Part shown: piece by piece, positions 33,619 through 43,487 of the stretch
Layout of the letters: each line of letters opens with the position of its first letter
Numbering within the stretch: the first letter of the stretch is position 1
Assembly: GCF_017353255.1 (NCBI RefSeq)
Contig: NZ_JAFMYU010000015.1
Span: 1 to 64,000 of the forward strand
Source of the DNA: Fibrella aquatilis
GTDB lineage: Bacteria > Bacteroidota > Bacteroidia > Cytophagales > Spirosomataceae
Reading direction: 5' to 3'
Length of the DNA: 64,000 nt
Translations under genes and position numbers: made by a program
Notes under the pieces: model-generated
Databases searched by the model: none
What the model saw: the letters and a program-made list of their open reading frames with translations, nothing else
What the model was told of the DNA's origin: nothing

Positions 33619-33682
33619 TAAAAAAAGTAACGTCCGAGTCGGGCCTCGCCAACGTCAGGTAAACCGACCAGTCTTATAACGA

Positions 33683-36600
33683 ATGAGCAATTTCATCACC
33701 AAGAGTATAGCCAAACTGTTCGGCACCAAGTCGCAGCGGGATTTGAAAGAACTGCTGCCCTACGTTGACAGGATCAACGCCGAATTTGACCGGTTAAAAG
33801 ACCTGTCGAATGACGAACTGCGGGCTTTTTCACAGCAGCTTCGCGCTCAGATCGACAGCGAACTACAGGGCTTCGACGATCAGATTGCCGACCTACGCAA
33901 TCAGGTGGCAGAAAACCCCGATATGGACGTCGATCATAAGCAAACGCTGTTTAACGAAGTAGACAGGCTTGAAAAAGACCGCAACACCGACCTTGAACGC
34001 GTGTTACTGGCCCTGCTTCCACAGGCGTTTGCCGTGGTGAAAGAAACCGCCCGCCGTTTTGCCCAGAATGAGTTCCTGGAAGTGACGGCCACCGCTCTGG
34101 ACCGTGAACTGGCCATTCGGAAGAAAAACGTGCGCATAGACGGGGACAAGGCCTATTGGGCCAACACTTGGGATGCCGCCGGGGTGCCTATCAAATGGGA
34201 CATGGTCCATTACGACGTGCAGTTGCTGGGCGGCGTGGTCTTGCACCAGGGTAAAATTGCCGAAATGGCCACGGGCGAAGGTAAAACGCTGGTGTCTACC
34301 CTGCCTTCGTTCCTCAACGCACTGGGTGGGCGCGGGGTGCATATCGTGACCGTCAACGATTATCTGGCCAAGCGTGACTCGGAATGGAACGGGCCGCTGT
34401 TTGAGTTTCACGGTCTGCGCGTTGACTGCATCGACAAGCACCAGCCCAACTCCGAGCAGCGCAAGAACGCCTATATGGCCGATATCATTTACGGTACCAA
34501 CAATGAATTCGGCTTCGACTACCTCCGCGACAACATGGCCCGCACGCCCGACGAACTCGTGCAGCGGAAACACCACTACGCCATGGTCGATGAGGTTGAC
34601 TCCGTCCTGATCGACGATGCTCGTACGCCTCTGATTATCAGCGGACCCGTGCCCCGTGGCGATGAGCAGGATTACGCCGAACTGAAGCCCCGCGTGGCCC
34701 GTGTGGTAGATGTGCAGCGGCGGCTGGTGAACGATTTTCTGATTGAAGCCAAGAGAAAGCTGAACGCCAACATTGACGATAAAGAAGGCGGTTTGGCCTT
34801 GTTCCGGGCGCACCGGGGCCTGCCCAAACTGAAGCCGCTGATCAAGTTTTTGAGCGAAAATGGCATCCGGCAGGTGCTCCAGAAAACGGAGTCGATCTAC
34901 CTGGCCGAAAACCAGAAGCTCATGCCCGAAGCCGACGCGCCGCTGTACTTTACCATCGACGAGCGGAACAACAGCATCGACCTGACCGAAAAAGGCATCG
35001 ACTACATCACGGGCGGCGGTGAAGACCCCAATTTCTTTATTCTGCCCGACTTGTCTATCGATATCAACGCAATTGATAAAAGCACCGAGTTTACAGAGCA
35101 GGAGAAAATTCTGCACAAGGAATCGCTCATCCGCGATTACTCGGTAAAAACACAACGGATTAACACCGTAAACCAGCTGCTGAAGGCCTATTGCCTCTTT
35201 GAGCGTGACGTGGAATACATCATCGAAGAAGGTAAGGTGAAAATTGTGGATGAGCAAACGGGCCGGGTGATGGAAGGCCGTCGGTGGTCGGACGGCCTAC
35301 ACCAGGCCGTGGAGGCGAAGGAGAACGTAAAGGTGGAGGATGCCACCCAGACCTACGCTACCATTACGCTCCAGAACTACTTCCGCATGTACCACAAGCT
35401 GGCGGGCATGACGGGTACGGCCGAAACCGAGGCATCGGAGTTCTGGCAGATCTACAAACTCGACGTGGTGGCTATTCCGACCAACCGTAACATCAGCCGG
35501 AAAGACGAGGAAGACAAAGTGTACCGGTCGGTGCGTGAGAAATACAACGCCGTGGTTGACGAGATCGTAGACCTGGTGGGCAAAGGCCGTCCGGTGCTGG
35601 TGGGTACCACGTCGGTGGAAAACTCGGAACTACTGAGCCGGATGCTGGGCCTGCGCAAAATTCAGCACCAGGTACTAAACGCCAAATACCATCAGCGCGA
35701 AGCCGAAATTGTGGCCGAAGCTGGTAAGCCCGGCACTGTGACTATTGCCACCAACATGGCCGGTCGGGGTACGGATATTAAACTGACGCCCGAATCGAAA
35801 GCGGCGGGTGGTCTGGCCATTATTGGCACGGAACGCCACGAGTCGCGGCGCGTTGACCGGCAGTTGCGCGGTCGGGCGGGTCGGCAGGGTGATCCGGGCA
35901 CGTCGCAGTTTTTTGTGTCGTTGGAAGACAGCCTGATGCGGTTGTTCGGCTCGGAGCGCATTGCCAAACTCATGGATCGGATGGGTCTGGAAGAAGGCGA
36001 AGTGATTCAGCACTCGATGATTACGAACTCGATTGAACGGGCGCAGAAGAAAGTGGAAGAAAACAACTTCGGTGTACGGAAACGACTGCTCGAATACGAC
36101 GACGTGATGAACTACCAGCGCACGGCCATCTACGACCGCCGCCGCAACGCCCTCTTTGGCGAGCGCCTGCCGCTGGATATTGCCAACACGACCTACGACG
36201 TAGTGGAAGAAATTGTGGACAATGCCGAAGGCGATGTAGAAACAATCAAGCTGCGCCTGCTGACCACACTGGGGCTCGACACCACACTGACGCAGACCGA
36301 CATCACGAAAACGAAAAAGGCCGATCTGGTACAGCGCCTCTACGCCGAAGCGGAACAATCGTACCAGGCCAAGAACCACGCCATTGCCGAAAAAATTGCG
36401 CCGGTGCTGACGCAAGTGTTTCAGGATCAGGGTCATCAGATCAAGAACATCGTAGTGCCCTTCACCGACGGCATGCACGAGCTGCAAGTGGTAACAGACC
36501 TGATCAAAGCCGTAGACACCAATGGCCGAGAGGTAGTACGTGAAATGGAAAAGTCGGTAACGCTGTCGCTGATTGACCAGGAGTGGAAAGAACACCTCCG

Positions 36601-37090
36601 CGAAATGGACGACCTGAAGCAATCGGTGCAGAACGCCGTTTTCGAGCAGAAAGACCCATTACTGGTTTACAAGTTCGAGTCGGTAGAACTGTTCAAGCGG
36701 TTCCTCAATAAGGTCAACTTCGACACGATCAGCTTCCTGACCAAAGCGGATTTGCCCGCTCAGCAGGAAGAGGAAATCCAGCAGGAGATTCAGGCCGCCC
36801 CGGTTCAGCGCCGCCCTGCGCCACAGCCGGAGTTGCATACCAACATGGAAGACTTCGACGATGACCATTTGGCCAGTGGCCCGGAGGAATACCGCCGCCG
36901 GATGGCCATGAACGATCAGATGGGAGCCGGTGCCCCCCCCATGCCGAAGCAGATGCCCGTGCGAGCTACCAAAATTGACCGCAACGCCCGCGTGAACGTG
37001 CAATATCTTGACGGCACGGTGAAGAAAGACGTGAAATACAAAAGCATCGAAAACGACCTTATGAATGGTAAAGCGATGCTGGTGGAGTAG
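33683..37090 (+). CDS. secA: Preprotein translocase ATPase SecA
   Basis: Motor of the Sec pathway, pushing preproteins through SecYEG. The 1135-residue protein has Walker A in ATGEGKTLVSTLPSFLNAL, the DEAD-type box VDEVDSVLIDDARTPLIISG, the cross-linking/C-terminal motor motif NMAGRGTDIKLTPESKAAGGLAIIGTERHESRRVDRQLRGRAGRQGDPG, and the scaffold stretch SVTLSLIDQEWKEHLREMDDLKQSVQ. It is longer than E. coli SecA (901), as usual in Bacteroidota, and lacks the Cys-rich zinc tail. It stands alone between two terminators. Confidence 0.98.
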   Translation: MSNFITKSIAKLFGTKSQRDLKELLPYVDRINAEFDRLKDLSNDELRAFSQQLRAQIDSELQGFDDQIADLRNQVAENPDMDVDHKQTLFNEVDRLEKDRNTDLERVLLALLPQAFAVVKETARRFAQNEFLEVTATALDRELAIRKKNVRIDGDKAYWANTWDAAGVPIKWDMVHYDVQLLGGVVLHQGKIAEMATGEGKTLVSTLPSFLNALGGRGVHIVTVNDYLAKRDSEWNGPLFEFHGLRVDCIDKHQPNSEQRKNAYMADIIYGTNNEFGFDYLRDNMARTPDELVQRKHHYAMVDEVDSVLIDDARTPLIISGPVPRGDEQDYAELKPRVARVVDVQRRLVNDFLIEAKRKLNANIDDKEGGLALFRAHRGLPKLKPLIKFLSENGIRQVLQKTESIYLAENQKLMPEADAPLYFTIDERNNSIDLTEKGIDYITGGGEDPNFFILPDLSIDINAIDKSTEFTEQEKILHKESLIRDYSVKTQRINTVNQLLKAYCLFERDVEYIIEEGKVKIVDEQTGRVMEGRRWSDGLHQAVEAKENVKVEDATQTYATITLQNYFRMYHKLAGMTGTAETEASEFWQIYKLDVVAIPTNRNISRKDEEDKVYRSVREKYNAVVDEIVDLVGKGRPVLVGTTSVENSELLSRMLGLRKIQHQVLNAKYHQREAEIVAEAGKPGTVTIATNMAGRGTDIKLTPESKAAGGLAIIGTERHESRRVDRQLRGRAGRQGDPGTSQFFVSLEDSLMRLFGSERIAKLMDRMGLEEGEVIQHSMITNSIERAQKKVEENNFGVRKRLLEYDDVMNYQRTAIYDRRRNALFGERLPLDIANTTYDVVEEIVDNAEGDVETIKLRLLTTLGLDTTLTQTDITKTKKADLVQRLYAEAEQSYQAKNHAIAEKIAPVLTQVFQDQGHQIKNIVVPFTDGMHELQVVTDLIKAVDTNGREVVREMEKSVTLSLIDQEWKEHLREMDDLKQSVQNAVFEQKDPLLVYKFESVELFKRFLNKVNFDTISFLTKADLPAQQEEEIQQEIQAAPVQRRPAPQPELHTNMEDFDDDHLASGPEEYRRRMAMNDQMGAGAPPMPKQMPVRATKIDRNARVNVQYLDGTVKKDVKYKSIENDLMNGKAMLVE

Positions 37091-37115
37091 CATTTTTTAA
37101 ACTTCATAGATTTAG

Positions 37116-37159
37116 TAAAGAAACGGCCCCGATTCATAAGAGTCGGGGCCGTTTCTTTA
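37116..37159. terminator. Bidirectional terminator between secA and the Uma2 gene
   Basis: A perfect 17-base-pair stem (TAAAGAAACGGCCCCGA and its complement) with a 10-base loop, A/T-rich at both ends. Serves both convergent genes. Confidence 0.85.
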
Positions 37160-37171
37160 TTGCTTATGTCG

Positions 37172-37786
37172 CTATGCACTGGTAGTAATTCCTTCTTCAT
37201 CCAGATACGCGCCGATGTTAATGGCCACACCCGGTATAATCTCGATGGGTTGATGCCACTCTTTATACTCGACGGCATCGATACCTTTTTCGAAAACCAG
37301 TACCTGTTTCAGGTCGGAAACGACCCAAACAACGCGCTGTACGCCAAAGGCGAACAGTTGCCCTGTTTTCCGGAACACATAAGAGATTTCACCCTCGGTT
37401 TGTAGTTCAACCCGTACATCGACTTCAATGGCTACCAGCGGTGGCACATCGACACACTTCACGTTAATGCGGTCGTTAGTCAATACGTCACGGTCGTAAA
37501 TCATCACGTCGCAAGCCAGATTTTCGTTGGGGCCAAGATGCAAGCCGGGTTCGCTCGTCAGCATCCGGTATTTTTTTCGGTCAATTTGGCTAAATAGAAA
37601 ACCATTGATGAAACTGACAATAAAAGCCTGTAGGCCACTCGATCCCATGATTTCGGCGGGGGTTTTGCGTTTTTTTACTACGTCGGTATAGCCCTTCCGA
37701 TAATAGGTTCGTCCGCCCCACTGCTCATAAATCAGCTCGGGATGCGGGCGGCGTGCGGTGCGGGTTGGCTTGTTGAGGACCGTCAT
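37172..37786 (-). CDS. Uma2 family (DUF820) putative restriction-endonuclease-fold protein
   Basis: A 204-residue protein from ATG 37786. The stretch NLACDVMIYDRDVLTND followed by VPPLVAIEVDVRVELQ gives the D...E-x-D pattern of Uma2 nuclease-fold proteins, with a GELIYVFRKTGQLFAFGVQRVVWVV-like last strand/helix. Uma2 proteins are widespread and mostly uncharacterised. No transposon ends are visible around it. The active-site reading is tentative because the family's usual 'PD...E.K' lysine is not clear here. Confidence 0.7.
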   Translation of the reverse strand: MTVLNKPTRTARRPHPELIYEQWGGRTYYRKGYTDVVKKRKTPAEIMGSSGLQAFIVSFINGFLFSQIDRKKYRMLTSEPGLHLGPNENLACDVMIYDRDVLTNDRINVKCVDVPPLVAIEVDVRVELQTEGEISYVFRKTGQLFAFGVQRVVWVVSDLKQVLVFEKGIDAVEYKEWHQPIEIIPGVAINIGAYLDEEGITTSA

Positions 37787-37907
37787 ACGATTGTCATTTA
37801 GAATCCCCAAATTAACTTAGAACTATCAGAATAACGTGGACTACAGTTAGTAAAGGTTCCTGTCGTCCGCTTCTTAGCTAATAAGGCCACAACTCCGTTC
37901 TTTTCTG

Positions 37908-37915
37908 TAGATTTG
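37908..37915 (+). promoter_or_regulatory. -7 box before the acyl-CoA dehydrogenase gene
   Basis: TAGATTTG fits TAnnTTTG and lies 35 bases before the start codon. No -33 TTG at the standard distance. The MarR-type palindrome found at the thiolase gene is absent here. Confidence 0.45.
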
Positions 37916-37950
37916 ATAATACGATTTCAACATAACCCAGCACCCTTTGC

Positions 37951-39189
37951 ATGGAAGCCATCTTTGCCACTGACCACACCCGCGAGCTTGTTCCACGCAT
38001 CCGCGAGTTTATTCATACCCACCTGGTACCCCTCGAAACGGGCGAATACCTGACGGGCAATTTCTCGAAAGTGGCCGCCATTCTTGACCAAAAACGCGAA
38101 TTGGTGCGTCAGGCGGGGCTTTGGGGGCTGCAACACAGTATCGACGAAGGGGGACTGGGTCTAACCCTCTGCGAATTTGGGCAGGTGAGCGAGGTGCTGG
38201 CTACCAGTCCGTTTGGGCATTACACATTCAACTGCCAGGCCCCCGACATTGGCAACATGGAGCTGATGCACAAATACGCCTCGGACGACATCAAAAGGCA
38301 GTATCTGGAACCGCTGAAGGAGGGCCATATCCGGTCATGTTTTTCCATGACCGAACCCGAATTTGCCGGCTCGAACCCTACGCAAATGGGCACCTTAGCC
38401 GTGCGTGACGGCGACGAATGGGTGATTAACGGCCACAAATGGTTTACATCATCAGCCGACGGGGCCGCGTTTGCCGTGGTCATGGCCGTAACCAACCCCG
38501 ACGCCGCGCCCCACAAAAGGGCCAGCATGATTGTGGTGCCAACCGACAACCCCGGTTTTGAACTGGTGCGCAACATCAGCATCATGGGCGACCCGTCTGA
38601 CCACTGGGGTAGCCACGCCGAAGTGCGCTATACTAACTGCCGCGTACCCTACAGCAACCTCATTGGCGGCGAAGGTATGGGCTTTATGCTGGCGCAGGAA
38701 CGCCTGGGACCGGGTCGCATTCACCACTGTATGCGCTGGATCGGCATTGCCGAACGCTCGTTTGAACTCATGTGTCGCCGGGCGGCTACGCGTGAAGTCG
38801 AGCCGGGTATGATGCTGGGCGAGAAGCAGTTTATTCAGGGCTTCATTGCCGAAAGCCGGGCCGAAATTGATGCCTCGCGCCTGATGGTCCTCCGCACGGC
38901 CCACAACATCGACGAGCAGGGAGCCGCCGCCGTCCGCAACGAGATTTCGGCCATCAAATTCTTCGTGGCCAATATGGTGCTGCGGGTGGTTGACCGGGCC
39001 ATTCAAACTTTCGGAGCTATGGGCATCACCGACGACGTGCTGCTAGCCTGGTACTACCGCCACGAACGCGGTGCTCGGATTTACGACGGTGCCGACGAGG
39101 TACACAAAACAGCTCTGGCGCGGAGCATTCTGAAAAATTACGGCCTCGATACGCGGAAAAACAAAGCCGCTGATGTTGTTAGGTCATAA
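37951..39189 (+). CDS. Acyl-CoA dehydrogenase
   Basis: A 412-residue flavoenzyme that introduces the 2,3 double bond in acyl-CoA. Family blocks: SMTEPEFAGSNPTQMGTLAVRDGDEWVINGHKWFTSSADGA (FAD and substrate binding), LAQERLGPGRIHHCMRWIGIAERSFELM, and the C-terminal QTFGAMGITDDVLLAWYYRHERGARIYDGADEVHKTALAR, resembling the ACAD11 type. The APH-family kinase two genes on is its usual partner, as in ACAD10/ACAD11 fusions and lva-type operons. The catalytic base is not assigned with certainty. Confidence 0.92.
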   Translation: MEAIFATDHTRELVPRIREFIHTHLVPLETGEYLTGNFSKVAAILDQKRELVRQAGLWGLQHSIDEGGLGLTLCEFGQVSEVLATSPFGHYTFNCQAPDIGNMELMHKYASDDIKRQYLEPLKEGHIRSCFSMTEPEFAGSNPTQMGTLAVRDGDEWVINGHKWFTSSADGAAFAVVMAVTNPDAAPHKRASMIVVPTDNPGFELVRNISIMGDPSDHWGSHAEVRYTNCRVPYSNLIGGEGMGFMLAQERLGPGRIHHCMRWIGIAERSFELMCRRAATREVEPGMMLGEKQFIQGFIAESRAEIDASRLMVLRTAHNIDEQGAAAVRNEISAIKFFVANMVLRVVDRAIQTFGAMGITDDVLLAWYYRHERGARIYDGADEVHKTALARSILKNYGLDTRKNKAADVVRS

Positions 39190-39201
39190 ACTAATTGAAT
39201 C

Positions 39202-39432
39202 ATGACTATTCAAATAGATGTAAACGACGACGTTCTTCGCCAACTTGGTGAGGAACGTCTTAGGCAGATGATACAAGATAAAGTCCATGCTGAAGAGTTT
39301 AGACTAGCTGCCGATAGTATTAAGCAGGATATGGATATAGCTGCGAATCAAGGTGTTGATTGGAACAACGAGTTCGATAGGGCACGTCAGGATGCTTGGG
39401 AAGAATACAAGCAGAAACGTAATTGGCAATGA
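39202..39432 (+). CDS. Putative antitoxin of the PIN toxin at 39429
   Basis: A 76-residue acidic, mostly helical protein: TIQIDVNDDVLRQLGEERLRQMIQDKVHAEEFRLAADSIKQDM, then DWNNEFDRARQDAWEEYKQKRNWQ. The first part could be a ribbon-helix-helix, with the tail as toxin-binding. It shares the ATGA overlap with the PIN gene. It is clearly more AT-rich than the genes on either side. It starts 12 bases after the acyl-CoA dehydrogenase stop, within what should be an operon. Confidence 0.75.
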   Translation: MTIQIDVNDDVLRQLGEERLRQMIQDKVHAEEFRLAADSIKQDMDIAANQGVDWNNEFDRARQDAWEEYKQKRNWQ

Positions 39433-39845
39433 ACGAATACGTCATTGATGCCAATGTAATTTTCAGCGCAGTTATTCGACAAAAGGAAATCTACGAGTCT
39501 CTTCTTGAGCAGTGCGTCTTCTATACGCCCGATTTTGCCCTAAACGAAATTCAACGCTACCGGGAAGTAATTCTCAAAAAAACCAGACAAAATCCAGATC
39601 GACTCAGAACGTTCTCAATTGAGTTTTTTAGAAAGGTTGTTATACTTCCTGATTACGTAATCAGCAATGCTTCACTACGAAATGCAGTTGATCTATGCGC
39701 TGACATTGACCCTAAAGACACCGTTTATGTGGCTTTGTCGGTAGAATTACAGTTACCTCTTTTAACTACAGATAAGCCATTGATAGCTGGATTGCAAGCT
39801 AAATCGTTTGATCTGATACGCCCTTTTGATGACCTTGTCAGGTAA
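39429..39845 (+). CDS. PIN-domain toxin
   Basis: A 138-residue PIN nuclease from ATG 39429. MNEYVIDANVIFSAVIRQKEIYESLLEQ gives the first Asp (DAN), DFALNEIQRYREVILKK the Glu, and ADIDPKDTVYVALSVELQLPLLTTDKPLIAGL the later Asp residues. It is of the COG2405/DUF4411-neighbour style often annotated 'PIN domain-containing protein', and unlike the VapC-like toxin at 11683. It is coupled to the gene before it. The module interrupts the acyl-CoA dehydrogenase and kinase pair. Confidence 0.87.
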   Translation: MNEYVIDANVIFSAVIRQKEIYESLLEQCVFYTPDFALNEIQRYREVILKKTRQNPDRLRTFSIEFFRKVVILPDYVISNASLRNAVDLCADIDPKDTVYVALSVELQLPLLTTDKPLIAGLQAKSFDLIRPFDDLVR

Positions 39846-39860
39846 ATACTTGGCTGATTC

Positions 39861-40925
39861 ATGACTATCCAACAAGATGCCCCAAACCCTGTACGGGCGG
39901 GCGAAGAACTAAACATAGCTGCGCTTGAGGCGTACCTCCCCATTGGCCCTATTACGCAGGTGATGCAGTTTCCGGGGGGGTATTCCAACCTGACGTATCT
40001 GCTGGTTTGCGACAAAAAACAGTATGTATTACGTCGTCCGCCGGTGGGGGCCAAGGCCATCAAGGGCGGGCACGACATGGGGCGCGAGTTTCGGGTACTG
40101 AGTCTGTTACAACAGGCCGGTTATGCCAAAATTCCCCAGCCCGTGGCTTATTGCGAAGACGAAAGCGTGATTGGTTGCCCGTTTTACGTTATGGAGCGCG
40201 TACCGGGTGTGATCCTGCGCGCGCAGTCGGCACCAAAGCTGGGGTTGTCTGAACCCACCATGCGCAGGTTGTCTGAGGCCCTGGTCGATACGCTGGTGGA
40301 ACTGCACGCCCTGCCCGTACAACCCGACCTGGTGCAACTGGGCAAACCCGACGGGTATGTGCAGCGGCAGGTAGAAGGCTGGCACAAGCGTTACCTCGCC
40401 GCCCAAACCGACGACCTTCCGGCTATGAATGAACTGGCCCGTTACCTTACCGACAACCTACCTGCCCAGACCTCTGACGTAACGCTGCTCCACAACGATT
40501 TCAAATACGACAACGTGGTCATGGATGCCGAACTGACCAGGCTGCGTGAACAACCCATCCGGGCCGTCCTGGACTGGGAAATGTGTACCGTGGGAGACCC
40601 ACTCATGGATGTAGGCACGAGCCTTTCTTACTGGGCCGAGGCCGCTGATGATCCGTTTCGTAAGTCGTTCAACCTGACGTGGTTGCCGGGTAACCTCACC
40701 CGCCATGAATTTGCCCAACGCTACGCCGACCGGTCGGGGCGCGACGTAAGCAACATCTTGTATTATTACGTCTTCGGGCTGTTTAAAAATGCCGTGGTGA
40801 TCCAGCAGATTTATGGCCGCTACAAACAGGGACTGACCAAAGACGAGCGTTTTTCGGGTTTGCTGGCGGGCGTACAGGCACTATCGGGTGTAGGAGTGCA
40901 GGCCGTAGAAACGGGGCAATTATAA
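39861..40925 (+). CDS. APH-family kinase (ACAD10/11 N-terminal-like)
   Basis: A 354-residue phosphotransferase of the aminoglycoside-phosphotransferase fold. Motifs: [26 protein letters not shown] (P-loop-like and the ATP-binding Lys region), [14 protein letters not shown] (catalytic HxDxxxxN variant) and [17 protein letters not shown] (metal-binding DWE). It resembles the kinase half of vertebrate ACAD10/ACAD11 and LvaA of P. putida, which phosphorylate 4-hydroxyacyl-CoA. It is therefore likely to work with the acyl-CoA dehydrogenase upstream rather than in antibiotic resistance. Its end overlaps gmhA by six bases, tail to tail. Confidence 0.87.
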   Translation: MTIQQDAPNPVRAGEELNIAALEAYLPIGPITQVMQFPGGYSNLTYLLVCDKKQYVLRRPPVGAKAIKGGHDMGREFRVLSLLQQAGYAKIPQPVAYCEDESVIGCPFYVMERVPGVILRAQSAPKLGLSEPTMRRLSEALVDTLVELHALPVQPDLVQLGKPDGYVQRQVEGWHKRYLAAQTDDLPAMNELARYLTDNLPAQTSDVTLLHNDFKYDNVVMDAELTRLREQPIRAVLDWEMCTVGDPLMDVGTSLSYWAEAADDPFRKSFNLTWLPGNLTRHEFAQRYADRSGRDVSNILYYYVFGLFKNAVVIQQIYGRYKQGLTKDERFSGLLAGVQALSGVGVQAVETGQL

Positions 40926-41495
40926 CCCTAACTTCTTTTCTATCAGTAAGATAAACAGGTGGATTACCTTAATGTGGACCTCCTGAATACGGTCGGCATA
41001 GCCGAAATGGGCAACGCGAATCTCTACGTCGGCCTGTCCGGCTAGTTTGCCGCCGTCTTTGCCCGTGAGCAACACTACCTTCATACTTTTGGCGCGGGCG
41101 GCTTCCACGGCCCGGATAATATTGGCCGAGTTTCCGCTGGTACTCAGGCCCAACAGCACGTCGCCAGGTTGGCCGAGGCCCTCGATAAAACGTGAGAAAA
41201 TGTGATCGAAGCCGTAGTCGTTGCCCACGCACGAGATATGGCTGGTGTCGGAAACAGCAATGGCGGCCAACGAACGGCGGTCGTTGCGGTAGCGGCCCGA
41301 CAACTCTTCGGCAAAGTGCATGGCGTCGCAGTGGGAGCCGCCATTGCCGCACGAGATGATCTTTCGGTTATTGGTCAACGTCCCGGCCATCAGTTCAGCC
41401 GCCGCATCGATAGCCGTCAAGTTAGCTTCGTTAGCCAGAAATTTATCCAGAACCGTCTGTGCTTCAAGTAGTTCGGCGCGAATCAGGTTGGTCAT
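40920..41495 (-). CDS. gmhA: D-sedoheptulose 7-phosphate isomerase
   Basis: Makes D-glycero-D-manno-heptose 7-phosphate, the first step of ADP- or GDP-heptose synthesis for lipopolysaccharide or S-layer glycans. The 191-residue SIS-domain protein has the substrate loop [26 protein letters not shown], the [20 protein letters not shown] motif, and [17 protein letters not shown] with the catalytic His. Length is normal. Its start codon abuts the purine-rich inverted repeat at 41520-41586. The other heptose genes are not in this window. Confidence 0.93.
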   Translation of the reverse strand: MTNLIRAELLEAQTVLDKFLANEANLTAIDAAAELMAGTLTNNRKIISCGNGGSHCDAMHFAEELSGRYRNDRRSLAAIAVSDTSHISCVGNDYGFDHIFSRFIEGLGQPGDVLLGLSTSGNSANIIRAVEAARAKSMKVVLLTGKDGGKLAGQADVEIRVAHFGYADRIQEVHIKVIHLFILLIEKKLGL

Positions 41496-41519
41496 GAAAG
41501 GAAGGGAGGAAAGGGGGAA

Positions 41520-41586
41520 AAGGAGGAAGGGAAGAAAGGAGTGCCGACGCTTTAGCCCTCATGCCTCCTTTCTTCCCTTCCTCCTT
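41520..41586. repeat. Purine/pyrimidine inverted repeat
   Basis: Arms 41520-41541 (AAGGAGGAAGGGAAGAAAGG...) and 41565-41586 match perfectly over 22 bases, and both sides continue outward as purine-rich or pyrimidine-rich DNA. The loop is 23 bases (TGCCGACGC...). A 7-base period is suggested but weaker than in the other elements. It lies between gmhA and the RemB-like gene. Confidence 0.8.
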
Positions 41587-41596
41587 CCCTCCATTT

Positions 41597-43375
41597 TTAA
41601 AACACCCAACTCCGGTAGGGGGCGTTCCAGCGGATGGCAAAGTTAAAGACGTTGGTGTTGTAGGAGTCGGGGATGTATTGGCTGCTTTGCTGGCGGTTTA
41701 GGAAACGGCCTTCCAGAAATAGGTTGTGCTTGAGCATGTAAGTCAGCCGTACATCTGAATAAGTCGTGATCTGCTTACGCCCCTGCCCAACAAAATTGTC
41801 ATAGTTGCGCAGACGGTCTTCATAGTCGAGTAGCAAGTTGCTACCATAGTTGCGGTTAGGTGGGTCTGTGCCTCTCATCATCACGCCAAAGGTGCCATGG
41901 ACGGTCAGGCGCTGTCGTTGAAAACGCAACGTGCCCAGCCCTTCCATAAAATTGGCCCCCAGGGGTGAGGCCAGGGGTTGGTTGTAATGTACGTAGTTGG
42001 TCTGCCCCGACTTGTGCGAGTACGTATAGGGCCGGGCAATGTTGAATTCACCTTGAATGTCGAGGTTGGGAATGCCCGCCACGTCGATGTATTTGAGGCC
42101 CAACTGCCCGGCAAATTTGTTCGTCCACGAGCCGTTTGCCGCCCGGATCTCCTTGATCAAAAATTCGTCGAGCATTAGTTGGCCATAGAACAGAAAATGC
42201 TGCGCAGCGTTGACTTTCAAGTCGATACCCACAAAAGCGTTGTCGGCGCTACCCCGCGACGACTCCACGTAGCGGTACAGAATCACCGGATTGAGGTAGT
42301 TTATATCAAACCGGTCACGGCTGAATACTTCGGCTTCAAACAGGCCAATGTTCACCCGCTTGCTCAGGTTTACACTGAGGTGGTGCATGGCCGTAAATTT
42401 CTGCGGAAACAGGTTAATGCCCGACAGCACCACCTGTCCATTCTGCAACTCGGAAAAGAGGTTGGTATACTGGAACCGCTTGCCAAAGCGGGTCGAAAAT
42501 TTCAGAAATAGATACGGGGCCGAGTTGTCAGACAAGAGCAGCGAACGCAGGCCATTTCCAAAGAAGTTACGGTCGTGGCCAAACTGAATGTTAATGATTT
42601 TCAAGGCATTGACCGTGATGTAGCCCCGTGCCTCGATGAAGTCAGCCGCGCCATTGAAGGTCTTTACGACGCCCTGACCAGGTGCGAAACCGCCGCCATA
42701 GAGCGAGTAAGTCTGACCGTAGTCCTGAACGTATTTTGGATAAACCACTTGGTTATCAGCAAAATAGCTGTAGAAACCCAGCTTTTGGCCGATGCTGCCA
42801 CGCACTTCCACGCCCCGCGTGTTGGTGTATAGCGACGTTGACAAAGCCTGGTCTTTACCATAGCCCACATAGACCACGGGATTGATGTGCAGGTCGAACT
42901 CGTTGTTCTTGACGCTGAAGAAGTCCGACTTTTTCCGGAAAAAATAGCCCAGTAGAGGCCGTTGGCTGTCGCCAGGTTCGTCGTAGCGGAGAATCACGGG
43001 TTGGGTGGCCGTAGAGTCGGTAGAGCGACCAAAGGCCACGGCCACGGGCGGAAACATGGCCCGCACGGGCTGCGGCGATGCCCATTCCCAGCTGTCGTCG
43101 CGGAGGTAATTGATGTTGAATTTATCGGTTTTCGACAGCGACACACCCACGCCGTAGTCATCGGTCCCGGTTTCGAGGGTGTCGATCAGCTGCATGATTG
43201 CCTGACGGTTATAGGGCTTCACGGTGCTGTGAAACTTGTCGGCCCAACGCCCCTGCCGGATTTCGTAGCGGTCAATAAGGTTGTAATAATCCTGATTCAG
43301 GGGAACAAACGAACTTTGGGCCTGCCCCAGCGTGGAAAGCAACAGCAGGCAAGCTAGACAATACAAATAGCGCAT
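41597..43375 (-). CDS. Outer-membrane barrel of the RemB/Wzi-like group
   Basis: A 592-residue protein from ATG 43375 with signal peptide MRYLYCLACLLLLSTLGQAQ. The N-terminal part (NLIDRYEIRQGRWADKFHSTVKPYNRQAIMQLIDTLE) and long runs of strands (FEAEVFSRDRFDINYLNPVILYRYVESSRGSADNAFVGIDLKV) resemble 'capsule assembly Wzi' or gliding RemB proteins of Bacteroidota. It ends with a strand at NFAIRWNAPYRSWVF. A role in capsule attachment or gliding-related surface assembly is the family expectation, not shown here. Confidence 0.7.
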   Translation of the reverse strand: MRYLYCLACLLLLSTLGQAQSSFVPLNQDYYNLIDRYEIRQGRWADKFHSTVKPYNRQAIMQLIDTLETGTDDYGVGVSLSKTDKFNINYLRDDSWEWASPQPVRAMFPPVAVAFGRSTDSTATQPVILRYDEPGDSQRPLLGYFFRKKSDFFSVKNNEFDLHINPVVYVGYGKDQALSTSLYTNTRGVEVRGSIGQKLGFYSYFADNQVVYPKYVQDYGQTYSLYGGGFAPGQGVVKTFNGAADFIEARGYITVNALKIINIQFGHDRNFFGNGLRSLLLSDNSAPYLFLKFSTRFGKRFQYTNLFSELQNGQVVLSGINLFPQKFTAMHHLSVNLSKRVNIGLFEAEVFSRDRFDINYLNPVILYRYVESSRGSADNAFVGIDLKVNAAQHFLFYGQLMLDEFLIKEIRAANGSWTNKFAGQLGLKYIDVAGIPNLDIQGEFNIARPYTYSHKSGQTNYVHYNQPLASPLGANFMEGLGTLRFQRQRLTVHGTFGVMMRGTDPPNRNYGSNLLLDYEDRLRNYDNFVGQGRKQITTYSDVRLTYMLKHNLFLEGRFLNRQQSSQYIPDSYNTNVFNFAIRWNAPYRSWVF

Positions 43376-43487
43376 AGATACTCGACGAAAAATCGGACGG
43401 TGGCAGTTACCCACTAGCGAAAAATAGGCGTTTCGGTTGGCTTTACGGCAACGGCACGGCTAAATTACCCGTAAACTTAGCCAGCAT

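Noticed and set aside
34004-35257. 417-codon open frame on the minus strand
   Set aside because: It lies wholly opposite secA and has no family features. Long antisense frames are expected opposite GC-rich genes.
39861-40925. Aminoglycoside resistance gene
   Set aside because: The fold is that of aminoglycoside phosphotransferases, but neighbours and motifs fit the ACAD10/11-type kinase of acyl-CoA metabolism.
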